Positions 30,130-37,304 of a DNA stretch of 64,000 nucleotides are shown piece after piece (positions within the stretch are counted from its first letter, which is position 1; every line of letters starts with the position of its first letter). Source of the stretch: Pseudomonas lundensis (GTDB lineage Bacteria > Pseudomonadota > Gammaproteobacteria > Pseudomonadales > Pseudomonadaceae); contig NZ_JYKY01000008.1 of the NCBI RefSeq assembly GCF_001042985.1, positions 98,779 to 162,778 on the forward strand, given 5' to 3'. A model generated the notes under the pieces. The model had not been told where the DNA came from and searched no databases. It saw only the letters and a program-made list of their open reading frames with translations. The position numbers and the translations under genes were made by a program.

Positions 30130-30224
30130 TTACTGGTGCCGTTGCTGGCTTCCCCGAGCCAAATGCCGCATGGCGCCTGCTCAGCTTCATCGTCGTCAGG
30201 GTAGGGATCAAAGTGCGTGGCCAT
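30096..30224 (-). CDS. 42-residue fragment of a small CxxC-type protein
   Basis: ATG 30224 follows AGGA at 8 nt and reads MATHFDPYPDDDEAEQAP, then CGIWLGEASNGTSNW, before the frame leaves family-like sequence and stops at 30096. The acidic start and CGxWLGE recall short phage/island zinc-ribbon proteins, here without the expected second Cys pair. The start region looks real and the 3' part is fused out of frame to the P450 remnant. It marks the left junction of the accessory region. Confidence 0.4.
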   Translation of the reverse strand: MATHFDPYPDDDEAEQAPCGIWLGEASNGTSNWVQPIAGRSG

Positions 30225-30725
30225 CGTCGGTTTCCTATTTGGGGTTTGGGGAGCAGTGGAACCAAAAACCAATGTAAGCCGTACTTTCTGTTTGCCGTCT
30301 ACGACGGCCTGCGCGCTCGCGTGCCACCTGTGGAGCTGAGAGTCCAGGCGCTGGCATCCAAACCTAAGTTAGACCGCCTTAGGCGGACGCCTAGGAGGGG
30401 GTGTATGCCGCCCCCCCCAGAAAATTCCGTCGGAAACGCCTGGAGATAGATTTCCGGCTGCTCTGTCTACCCGATATAGTTTTACGTACACGTTTTACTC
30501 ATGAAAAGGGGCCGTTTTCGCGTTTGGTTCAGCAGAGCCGGAAATCACTGGTTTTCCGACAGACCTCGCCGTTGCTGGGTTGGGGACTCTCCGGAAAAAT
30601 CGGGGGGTCCGGCGTACACCCCCTGAACAGCAGATTACCTTGTTACAAATACTCACTTTTTCTAGATAGGTCAGCGGAAAAAACATGAAATAACATTTCC
30701 CCCTGATTATCTAAGGAAGAACATA
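30225..30725. other. Gene-free 500 bp upstream of hcp
   Basis: No convincing coding frame on either strand. Contains a perfect CCGCC-TTA-GGCGG hairpin nested in CCTAAG/CTTAGG (about 30363-30385), a C8 run (30411-30418) and G/C-rich inverted segments near 30595-30630. The last 50 bp are AT-rich and carry the hcp ribosome site. Probably the hcp leader and promoter. Confidence 0.45.
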
Positions 30726-31216
30726 ATGGCTAGCGTCAGTTACATAAGCATTACCGGAAATAAGCAAGGACTTATTTCCGCCGGTTGTTCTGATCAAGAG
30801 TCAATTGGTAATAAGAGTCAGACAGCTCATAAAGATGAAATTATGGTGTTGGCTTATGAGCACGATTTGGCCACCAACAGTAACGGCAGCAGCGCGGGCG
30901 GGCGGGCGGGCGTGGCCAACACATGCCGCTATCGATTACTAAGAATATTGATAAATCTTCCCCATTGTTAGCCAGCGCTTGGGATAGCGGGGAAGAGCTG
31001 GACTGTACACTACACCTTTACCGCACCAGTTCGTCCGGTGGGCAGGAGAAGTATTACTCCATTCGACTCAAAGGGGCGCGTATCGCGCATATCAACGCAC
31101 AAAGTCCTCACGCTGTTTATTTGAATGATGCAGACCCACAAGAACACGTGACTATACGTTACAGGGACATTATTTGGGAGCACATAGCGGCCGGAACATC
31201 AGCCTACAGCTCTTAG
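30726..31216 (+). pseudogene. hcp: Hcp, type VI secretion tube protein, out of frame
   Basis: Starts at ATG 30726 behind AAGGAAG. The first frame carries the Hcp opening (SYISITGNKQGLISAG, VLAYEHDL). The second, from about 30914, carries GQHMPLSITKNIDKSSPLLASA, LHLYRTSSSGGQEKYYSIRL and ITYRDIIWEH-type ending. The break is at a (CGGG)4 tract, 30895-30910. Removing two units or adding one restores a 160-164 residue Hcp, a normal length. The toxin gene follows 10 bp later. No other T6SS gene is in the window, so this is an orphan hcp. Confidence 0.85.
30895..30910 (+). repeat. (CGGG)4 tetranucleotide tract inside hcp
   Basis: Four perfect CGGG units followed by CGT. The tract sits in the loop between the two halves of Hcp, exactly at the frame break. 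Tetranucleotide tracts slip during replication and change the frame with each unit. With two units the protein reads SSAGGRGQHMPL in frame. Confidence 0.85.
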
Positions 31217-31226
31217 GAATCCTCTA

Positions 31227-32348
31227 ATGAATGAAGCGTCTTGCACTATTCATGACGCCATTAAAACGGCGTCTAATCTAGCTTCCTTCGGCTCTTCGCT
31301 AGGCCGAAAACACGGCTTCGACCATTTGAAAAAAAGCCGGTTTGGTTTTCACATCGCGACATTAGCCAATGGCATCATCAAAAATATGCATGAAGGCAAC
31401 CTCAGTGCCTGGGAAGGAATGCAGCAATTACAGGCTGAGTATGAAGGATTACGAGCAAAAACTTTTTTTTACGCAAAAAACGGGCGCATGCAAGGTAGAG
31501 ATTACGAACGCCCCTATACGCCAATGCGCAGGGCAACAGGCGGAAAACTGGCTTTGTTCTTTGAGTCGCTGGTAGCGACTGGGAGTGATCGCTCACCGGA
31601 CGGAAATTCCGCGCCTCCTGACGTGAAACCAGCTGCCACCATAGCGTCTACTGGCACGTATACCAACACCTCCAAAGGGGACGCAGCACGAGTGATGATT
31701 AGCCATTTAGCTAAGCTAGCCTCCCCCCTTATACCTCCCGCCCTTCAAGGTTCGTACGTCAGGGAATCCATCTGTGATATCACGCCCCAAGGATTAACTG
31801 GCCTGATGAGCCAGACCACTCCACCAGAAAAAACGGAGCCTGTCGTCTGCACTCATCCAGACATGATGGAAGAGCTGGCCAGCTACATCGCTGATGAGAT
31901 GAATCGCAACATCCATCACTCGTCAGTCTCGAAAATGAAAGAATTGCTTAGCTACGACGTAGCGGAAGAGACCCGCAAGTTTATGGCGCTGCCTTGGTAT
32001 GCCCAATCGGGTGCGTCCAGCCCTCAAGTTATTGGTGCCGCGAATGCTGCGGTGGCAATGACACTTTGGGCTGCAAAAGTGGGCCAGGGGATGGACTGGG
32101 ATCACAAGAAGAAAATCCCAAAGGTCATTGGAGGTGTTTGGCACAAACAAGGAGACTACAATTATTTCTATGATATTTGGTCGAACATCCACTATGGCTA
32201 TGTAGGGCGCGCAGGAGGCCTTTCAGAAAGCGTCCTATCCGATGGCGCGGGCGTTGAACAGATTGCATCCGAATCCATCCGTAAGATAAAAGATTGGGAG
32301 GAACGCCAGTGTTGGCGGCCTGGAAAACTTGTTATAAACCCTCTATAA
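31227..32348 (+). CDS. Hcp-linked effector with polymorphic toxin type 44 domain
   Basis: Encodes 373 residues, 10 bp behind hcp with AGGA at about 8 nt. The N-terminal part (1-150) is helical and then low-complexity; the C-terminal part (about 225-350) matches the type 44 toxin (Ntox44) pattern: MDWDHKKKIP (290-299), DIWSNIHYGYVGRAGG (316-331) and LSDGAGVEQI (337-346). In other Pseudomonas, effectors are placed behind hcp and loaded in or on the Hcp ring, so this is a probable T6SS toxin; a predicted nuclease activity is family-level speculation. No immunity gene is seen downstream. Confidence 0.8.
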   Translation: MNEASCTIHDAIKTASNLASFGSSLGRKHGFDHLKKSRFGFHIATLANGIIKNMHEGNLSAWEGMQQLQAEYEGLRAKTFFYAKNGRMQGRDYERPYTPMRRATGGKLALFFESLVATGSDRSPDGNSAPPDVKPAATIASTGTYTNTSKGDAARVMISHLAKLASPLIPPALQGSYVRESICDITPQGLTGLMSQTTPPEKTEPVVCTHPDMMEELASYIADEMNRNIHHSSVSKMKELLSYDVAEETRKFMALPWYAQSGASSPQVIGAANAAVAMTLWAAKVGQGMDWDHKKKIPKVIGGVWHKQGDYNYFYDIWSNIHYGYVGRAGGLSESVLSDGAGVEQIASESIRKIKDWEERQCWRPGKLVINPL

Positions 32349-32893
32349 ACCCCAGAATAACCTGCACTAAATTAGTAATGTTTCAACACCCACCTCCATT
32401 TTGCCCAGCGTTTACGGGGTGAACTGATCGTCTGGGCTAAGCAGGGCGCTTCCACTCCTCTGGAAACTGGTTTATGCAAAATGACACGGTGCGATAGGGC
32501 TCTGGAATGATTAGCTTCCCGAACAAGACCAACCATATCTAAACGCTAACCGCAACCACTTCTTGACAGGCGGCCCACATCTGTGAGCAGATAGCTTTCT
32601 GCTTCAGTGAGCAGACAGACAATCTAGAAGCCTCTACGCGACCACGGAGCGAACTAATCGCCCAGAAATCGCAGGAGGTTTTTTAACGCCTGAACTTTGG
32701 CTGATCACCATTTGACGATCACAGCAAACCATGAGAACAGCCATGACTATTGCAAAGCAAGCGAACACCACCATGAGGTCGACGACATCGAATAGCTGAG
32801 TTCCTGCTCCTCCGTAGTGAGAAGAATGACGAGCCGATGCCGACCGATGTGTCGGTATTTTTACGCCCATTTTTAACTACATAGGAGGATTTT
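32349..32893. other. Gene-poor 545 bp after the toxin
   Basis: No plus-strand frame that could be an immunity gene was found. A minus-strand frame inside (start codon at 32774, stop near 32637) has a membrane stretch VVFACFAIVMAVLMVCC followed by a basic tail, reminiscent of small membrane toxins but without a good ribosome site. Two copies of GTGAGCAGA (32582 and 32608 areas) form a short direct repeat. The end carries TAGGAGGATTTT, the ribosome site of the next gene. Confidence 0.4.
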
Positions 32894-33667
32894 ATGAGCA
32901 GCACTTTCACTGAAAACGACAAGACCAATGGTGAATCGCCGCAACTCGCAGGCAATCACCTCATCCGCCAGATCGCAGCTACAACGACAATCCCCGGACA
33001 TACAGTTCGGTCCGCCAACGACAGCGTTAGCGGAAAGCTTGTCTGTGGAGTTGGAATTAACGACCTCCCCGGTAACTCATCCTACCGTGACCCCAAGACC
33101 GGTAAGCTGCGGATACAGCCAGCGTATTCAGCGTGGAACACCATGATCAATCGCGGCTATAGCAAGAAAACCCATGCCCGCTGCCCCACCTACATCGGGT
33201 GCTCTGTACACCCCGAATGGCTCAGACTCTCTGGGTTCAAAGCTTGGTTTGATCAAAACTATGTTGAAGGCTGGTGCTTGGACAAAGACCTGATATGTCC
33301 CGGTAATAAGGTATATGGACCGGAACACTGTCGATACGTGCCACCGTACCTCAACCTCATCGTAACCGACTCCGCAGCCACCCGTGGCGAGTGGCCGCTA
33401 GGCGTAACTAAGCAGGCACGAGGAGTAGCGTATCAGGCACTTTGCAGAGCTGATGGCAAGCAAATTCGCCTCGGTAGCTTTGATTGCCCGCTATCGGCTC
33501 ACAAAGCTTGGCAGGTGAAGAAGGCAGATGTAATTGATGCTGCTCTACGGCGGTACATGAATGAACGAGTGGTCCATCTAGAAGTTGTACGAGCGTTGAT
33601 TCACTACGCCGACCGGCTTCGAGCTGACTCGACCGCAGGCAGGGAAACTACTGGTTTCTCCGCTTAA
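32894..33667 (+). CDS. Phage-type protein with AP2-like DNA-binding segment
   Basis: Encodes 257 residues behind a strong AGGAGG. The middle part is typical of phage and prophage proteins related to homing endonucleases: YSAWNTMINRGYS, CPTYIGCSVHPEW, FDQNYVEGWCLDKDL and PGNKVYGPEHCRYVPP. The C-terminal part (RGVAYQALCRADGKQIRLGSF) resembles an AP2/integrase-type DNA-binding fold. The HNH nuclease residues are not evident, so it may bind DNA without cutting it. Confidence 0.65.
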   Translation: MSSTFTENDKTNGESPQLAGNHLIRQIAATTTIPGHTVRSANDSVSGKLVCGVGINDLPGNSSYRDPKTGKLRIQPAYSAWNTMINRGYSKKTHARCPTYIGCSVHPEWLRLSGFKAWFDQNYVEGWCLDKDLICPGNKVYGPEHCRYVPPYLNLIVTDSAATRGEWPLGVTKQARGVAYQALCRADGKQIRLGSFDCPLSAHKAWQVKKADVIDAALRRYMNERVVHLEVVRALIHYADRLRADSTAGRETTGFSA

Positions 33668-33765
33668 ACAGCATTACCTAACATAGCCGCAGGCGCTCAC
33701 TTGCGGCCAAAACAAACACTGAGGCAACAGCCTATGAAATGAACTTGAATACAGGAGAACAACCC

Positions 33766-34650
33766 ATGTCGCACGCATCCGCCTTTAAATCGCCCACTAT
33801 CACAACCGCCACCAGTAAATCTCTTTCCGACCTGCTCTCCCCAGCAGAATTGGAAGCATTGAATGTGCGTATTGCCGCTAACGCAGATCAGTGGCTGGTA
33901 GACAATGCACCGAAGACCAGAACGAAGGCACCACGTAAACCAAAGAGTGAACGCGGGCGAAAGCCCAAGATGATTGAGAATCCGTTTTATGGGTTCATCG
34001 GCTGTACAACTTACTGGGGGCGCTATCCAGCGTTTGCCATGGACATCATTGAAGGAATTGCACGACTTGACTGGTATGACCGCCCCGCGGGTATTGGTGG
34101 AAAGTCTATGCCGCTGTCTGTACGTAAACTTGTAGTAACTCTGGAAAGCCTCCAAGTCGTCTCTAATGAGGGTGTAGAGGATTTGCTGCAACTTGGGGAA
34201 AGGCACGCAAGACGTTACGTCAAAGCAATCGAAATGATTGTTCCAAGGATGATGGAGAGTCGTCCGCGATCCCTGATCAACGAGATGGATGGCATCGAGC
34301 CTGAGCCAAAAGCTTGTGAGTGGGATGATTGGGATGATCTGTGCAAACCAAGTGCTGAAGAACTGGCCAAACTGCATGATGACTTGCGCACCCTCACCGA
34401 GTTCAAGACTGCGGAAGAGTACGAAGCGGAATATCCGACACATCCAGCTCCCGCTAATGTCGTAGCCTTGCCGGTGCGTCATAAGCACCAGAACCGGCAC
34501 CAGCACCCGAAGAAGCTAGACGTACTGGAGATGCTAGCACAAGGCGTAGCGGTCAAGGCCATTGAGCGAGACACCGCCGTATCGGCAAAGACCATCAGGA
34601 AGTGGCGTGACGAGATGCAAACCACACAGGGTGAGTTGCAGGCCGCATAA
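33766..34650 (+). CDS. Island protein with C-terminal helix-turn-helix, unknown function
   Basis: Encodes 294 residues from ATG 33766, chosen for AGGAG at 8 nt; an earlier in-frame ATG at 33739 has none. It has a basic linker (about 50-70, KTRTKAPRKPKSERGRKPK), a middle domain with YWGRYPAFAMDIIEG, and a C-terminal HTH (VLEMLAQGVAVKAIERDT, TIRKWRDEM). It could be a replication, partition or regulatory protein of a plasmid or phage satellite; I do not recognise it. Codon use is less GC-biased than in the core. Confidence 0.6.
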   Translation: MSHASAFKSPTITTATSKSLSDLLSPAELEALNVRIAANADQWLVDNAPKTRTKAPRKPKSERGRKPKMIENPFYGFIGCTTYWGRYPAFAMDIIEGIARLDWYDRPAGIGGKSMPLSVRKLVVTLESLQVVSNEGVEDLLQLGERHARRYVKAIEMIVPRMMESRPRSLINEMDGIEPEPKACEWDDWDDLCKPSAEELAKLHDDLRTLTEFKTAEEYEAEYPTHPAPANVVALPVRHKHQNRHQHPKKLDVLEMLAQGVAVKAIERDTAVSAKTIRKWRDEMQTTQGELQAA

Positions 34651-34662
34651 GCAGCCCCTCTC

Positions 34663-34683
34663 AAAAAAAAAAGGGGGGGGGGG
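34663..34683. repeat. A10-G11 homopolymer pair
   Basis: Ten A followed at once by eleven G, 12 bp after the stop of the HTH gene. On the minus strand it reads C11 then T10 followed by GAGAGGGG, which could work as part of a terminator. Runs of this length are also common assembly or base-calling artefacts. Confidence 0.9.
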
Positions 34684-34879
34684 ACTAATTCGGCCGCATG
34701 TATCATAGAAACACTTCAATGCGGAGCATTGGATTGAATACCATTTCATGCAAAGCATGAGTCAGAACAATCTTCGTATCGTCCCGATTCTGGATCAACA
34801 TACCAACAAATTAAATGAAATCAATATACATCTAAGCTCTTGCTCTTGATCTGCTCCACCGAAGGTAACGTGCATAATT
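34684..34879. other. AT-rich non-coding stretch
   Basis: No coding frame with a ribosome site. Contains AATGCGGAGCATTGG (imperfect palindrome near 34717) and GCATGAGTC-type repeats. It leads into the hairpin cluster described next. Confidence 0.4.
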
Positions 34880-35105
34880 GTCAGCGTCCGCTGACGGAAG
34901 GTCTACCTAATACTTCCGTATTCATTCTTACACCAACAAACAAGATCAAAATAAAAATCAAAAGAGAAGAGCTGAATTTGTGTAATTTTTATTTGTTACT
35001 GAAGTACATCCGAAGGGATGTCGGCAGTCACGCCTAAACATTGAAAACTGAAATTTTCGGTGCGAGCATTTCAGCAGAGCTGAGAGGGTATAACACCCAA
35101 AGCTC
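34880..35105. ncRNA. Cluster of four hairpins, possible structured RNA or origin
   Basis: Four perfect short stems lie in 226 bp without a coding frame: GTCAGCG-TC-CGCTGAC (34880-34895), ACGGAAG/CTTCCGT (34894-34919), CTGAAAT/ATTTCAG (35048-35074), and the nested GAGCT-GGGT/ACCC-AGCTC (35077-35105). The number and nesting go beyond what random sequence usually shows. There is no reverse transcriptase nearby, so it is not a retron on this evidence. It could be a regulatory RNA, a replication or transfer origin, or the leader of a divergent gene. Confidence 0.4.
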
Positions 35106-35144
35106 CGCTTTAGATGTGCAATCGTTGTCTTGCATGTGCAACAA

Positions 35145-35453
35145 CTATCGCAGGCAGAAGTACAAAAATACTACGACCAGAACCACGAATATCACCCGCC
35201 CTTGAAGCACTTCCGAGTTGAGTTCGTCGCTCCTGATCTGCTTGTAAGTCTCGTTGTCACTCAAGCCTTTCGTCTTGTAGTGCATTATCTGGTTGATCTG
35301 CTTGTCGAGCTTTTTGTTGTGGCTGTCATTGCTCCGCATGGCAATACCCCACACCAACAACCAAAGACCTCCAGTCAGCACTGTCATGATCACGTGCAGG
35401 ATGTGATTTGTTTTCTTCTTCTGGGGGGTCAGTACAAACAGTTTTTCGTTCAT
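35145..35453 (-). CDS. Small membrane protein, unknown function
   Basis: Encodes 102 residues from ATG 35453. Two hydrophobic helices (about 18-39 and 85-101) flank a charged coil (KKLDKQINQIMHYKTKGLSDNETYKQI), which resembles a SHOCT-like motif. The opening QKKKTNHILHVIMTVLTGGLW is seen in small prophage and plasmid membrane proteins. The ribosome site is weak. It is divergent from the XRE regulator. Confidence 0.6.
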   Translation of the reverse strand: MNEKLFVLTPQKKKTNHILHVIMTVLTGGLWLLVWGIAMRSNDSHNKKLDKQINQIMHYKTKGLSDNETYKQIRSDELNSEVLQGRVIFVVLVVVFLYFCLR

Positions 35454-35565
35454 AGAGCATCACTCTCGGTTGCTGGCTAGCAAACGTTGAGCATAGCAAT
35501 GTATCAATTGGTGTGTCACCATTTGGTGTGTTCACGATTGGGGTACATCCGCCCATCATTCGAGG

Positions 35566-35787
35566 ATGCAACCAAATCAGAATCTGAGAAAGGGCTTCGG
35601 CCAACGAATCCGAGAGCTACGCACGAGTCAGGGCTTCAGTCAGGAGGCTTTCGCTGATCGGTGTGGGTTCGTTCGAACGTATATGTCGCGAATTGAAACG
35701 GGCACAGCCAACCCCAGCCTAGATGCGGCAAAGGTGCTTGCTGATGGACTTGGAATGACCTTATCAGAGCTGCTACAAGGGCTCTGA
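35566..35787 (+). CDS. XRE-family transcriptional regulator
   Basis: Encodes 73 residues consisting of one Cro/CI-type helix-turn-helix: FGQRIRELRTSQGFSQEAFADRCGFVRTYMSRIETGTANPSL. It lacks a second domain. It is divergent from the small membrane protein gene and precedes a small hypothetical gene and the serine recombinase, so it probably controls this module. Confidence 0.85.
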   Translation: MQPNQNLRKGFGQRIRELRTSQGFSQEAFADRCGFVRTYMSRIETGTANPSLDAAKVLADGLGMTLSELLQGL

Positions 35788-35819
35788 CGATCTCCAAAGA
35801 CAAACTCAAGGAGTAAGCA

Positions 35820-36035
35820 GTGCCAGACAACACAGAAGCCAATGCAGCCACAGCAGACGCTCTAACCCTCCTCCGTCACAACCAGCACGCCATAGCTGCT
35901 GTAATTGAAGAATTGTCCCTGTGGGCTAAAGCTAATGCCGCAGGTGCCACCGGCGAAAATGCACTCAACGCATTACAGACTCTCGATGCGAACGCATCAG
36001 CCATCACCGCTGGGACTCTCAAACTCCGGCAATAA
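35820..36035 (+). CDS. Small hypothetical protein
   Basis: Encodes 71 residues from GTG 35820 with AAGGAG at 6 nt. It is Ala-rich, predicted to be a helical pair (LLRHNQHAIAAVIEELSLWAKA, ENALNALQTLDANASAI). It follows the XRE gene by 33 bp and is probably co-transcribed. Its stop overlaps the first arm of an inverted repeat (36035-36078). Confidence 0.55.
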   Translation: MPDNTEANAATADALTLLRHNQHAIAAVIEELSLWAKANAAGATGENALNALQTLDANASAITAGTLKLRQ

Positions 36036-36078
36036 TCGCTATCAAAGAAGTAGACCCATCAGGTAGTGCGATAGCGAT
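36035..36078. repeat. 9-bp inverted repeat upstream of the serine recombinase
   Basis: ATCGCTATC (36035-36043) and GATAGCGAT (36070-36078) are a perfect inverted pair 26 bp apart, 91 bp before the recombinase start. A third half-site like CACTATC follows near 36086. Resolvases act at and repress from such sites, so this is a candidate res site or operator. Confidence 0.5.
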
Positions 36079-36168
36079 CAGGAAATCACTATCAATAGAC
36101 TCTTGTGGAGTGCTATGCGATTCATTTATCATTTACCTATCAAGTCGAATGACAAAGGATAGATGACG

Positions 36169-36846
36169 ATGAATGCCCACCTTTACCTCCGAGCCTCTAC
36201 CAAAGACCAAGACGCCAACCGTGCAAAGCTGGCCTTGGAGCAGTTCGCCGTCGAGAAGCGGTTGAACATTGTTGGCGTGTATGCGGAGAACATCAGTGGC
36301 ACCAAGCTCAACCGTCCTGAACTGCTTGCCTTGCTGGATTCTGCCGCGAAGGGGGACGCACTATTGGTTGAGTCTGTAGACCGCCTGAGTCGCCTCTCAC
36401 AAGCTGACTGGGACACTCTTAAGACTACCATCAAGGCCAAAGGGTTGCGTCTGGTTGTAGCTGATCTGCCTACCAGTCACATGCTCGTTGAGGCGAAGGG
36501 AATCACCGGTCAAATCATGGACGTGATCAACAACATGCTGATCGACCTCATGGCAACCATGGCAAGACTGGATCAAGAGAAACGCGTGGAGCGTATCAAG
36601 CAAGGATTGGAAAACAAGAAGGCTGCTGATCCTGATTGGAAGCCATCAGGCAAGGGAAGGAATGCTGCCAAGTGGGCTAAGGTACAGAAGCTGGTGCAGG
36701 AGTATCCAACAATGTCCGCCGACGAAATTGCCAAGCTCGCTGACTGTGGAGTCGCCACGGTGTACAGGATCAAGAAAGAATCGAAAGCAGCTTTATTGGA
36801 CGCCTATACTGTCTCTGTCGCCCCAATCGAGCACTGCGGCACCTGA
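36169..36846 (+). CDS. Serine recombinase (resolvase/invertase family)
   Basis: Encodes 225 residues from ATG 36169; AAGGA lies 9 nt away, while the ATG two codons earlier is too close. The catalytic domain shows HLYLRASTKDQ (nucleophile Ser10), NRPELLALLD and LLVESVDRLSRL with its active-site arginine. The C-terminal HTH is of resolvase type (MSADEIAKLADCGVATVYRI). This could resolve plasmid multimers or invert a segment; no tnpA transposase accompanies it. Confidence 0.9.
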   Translation: MNAHLYLRASTKDQDANRAKLALEQFAVEKRLNIVGVYAENISGTKLNRPELLALLDSAAKGDALLVESVDRLSRLSQADWDTLKTTIKAKGLRLVVADLPTSHMLVEAKGITGQIMDVINNMLIDLMATMARLDQEKRVERIKQGLENKKAADPDWKPSGKGRNAAKWAKVQKLVQEYPTMSADEIAKLADCGVATVYRIKKESKAALLDAYTVSVAPIEHCGT

Positions 36847-36862
36847 GCACCTGAGCACCTGA
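36839..36862 (+). repeat. Three tandem GCACCTGA units
   Basis: Three perfect 8-bp copies; the first contains the stop codon of the recombinase gene. Every unit carries the same in-phase TGA only for copy one, since eight is not a multiple of three. Copy-number change would alter only the trailer. Confidence 0.85.
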
Positions 36863-37304
36863 GATTATTTTCAGAAAGCAGCGGCCCTCATTAGCCCTCC
36901 TTGTGCTTGGTTAAGCACCTAGGGCAAAACCACCAGATTATTTTTCCAATCGAAAAAACCTATCGACTATCGAAGTAAATCTAAAATTTTGGCGGGACTG
37001 GAAATTCGCTGGAGAGCAGTCATCAGATAAAAGATTATCTACTGGAATCACCATGTTGTTTTCGCACACGGCGATTACACCGCGATGAATCCTCCAATGC
37101 ACCATCTACTTGAGGATAGATCAGATGAAGGTGCCGGATAATTGGACCCACTTTTCGCCATTCGTCCCGATGAACGACTCGCTTGATAGCGGCATAAAGT
37201 ATTTGACGGGACAAAGACCTTTATACACCACTTCAACTTACCAAGTAGTAAACCTAGCAGCAGAAGAGGCATATTATCCATGGCCCGTCTCGCAGAACCA
37301 TCCT
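36863..37304. other. 442 bp between recombinase and SEFIR-NACHT gene
   Basis: AT-rich, with no clear gene. A plus-strand frame (from 37125, GAGGA upstream, MKVPDNWTHFSPFV) runs into the 3' end of the SEFIR-NACHT gene and has no family features; I regard it as doubtful. Short CTATCGA repeats occur near 36960-36975. Confidence 0.4.

Noticed and set aside
34880..35105. Retron ncRNA
   Set aside because: No reverse transcriptase gene anywhere near.
36839..36862. Tandem repeats as a CRISPR
   Set aside because: Contiguous 8-mers without spacers; no cas genes in the window.
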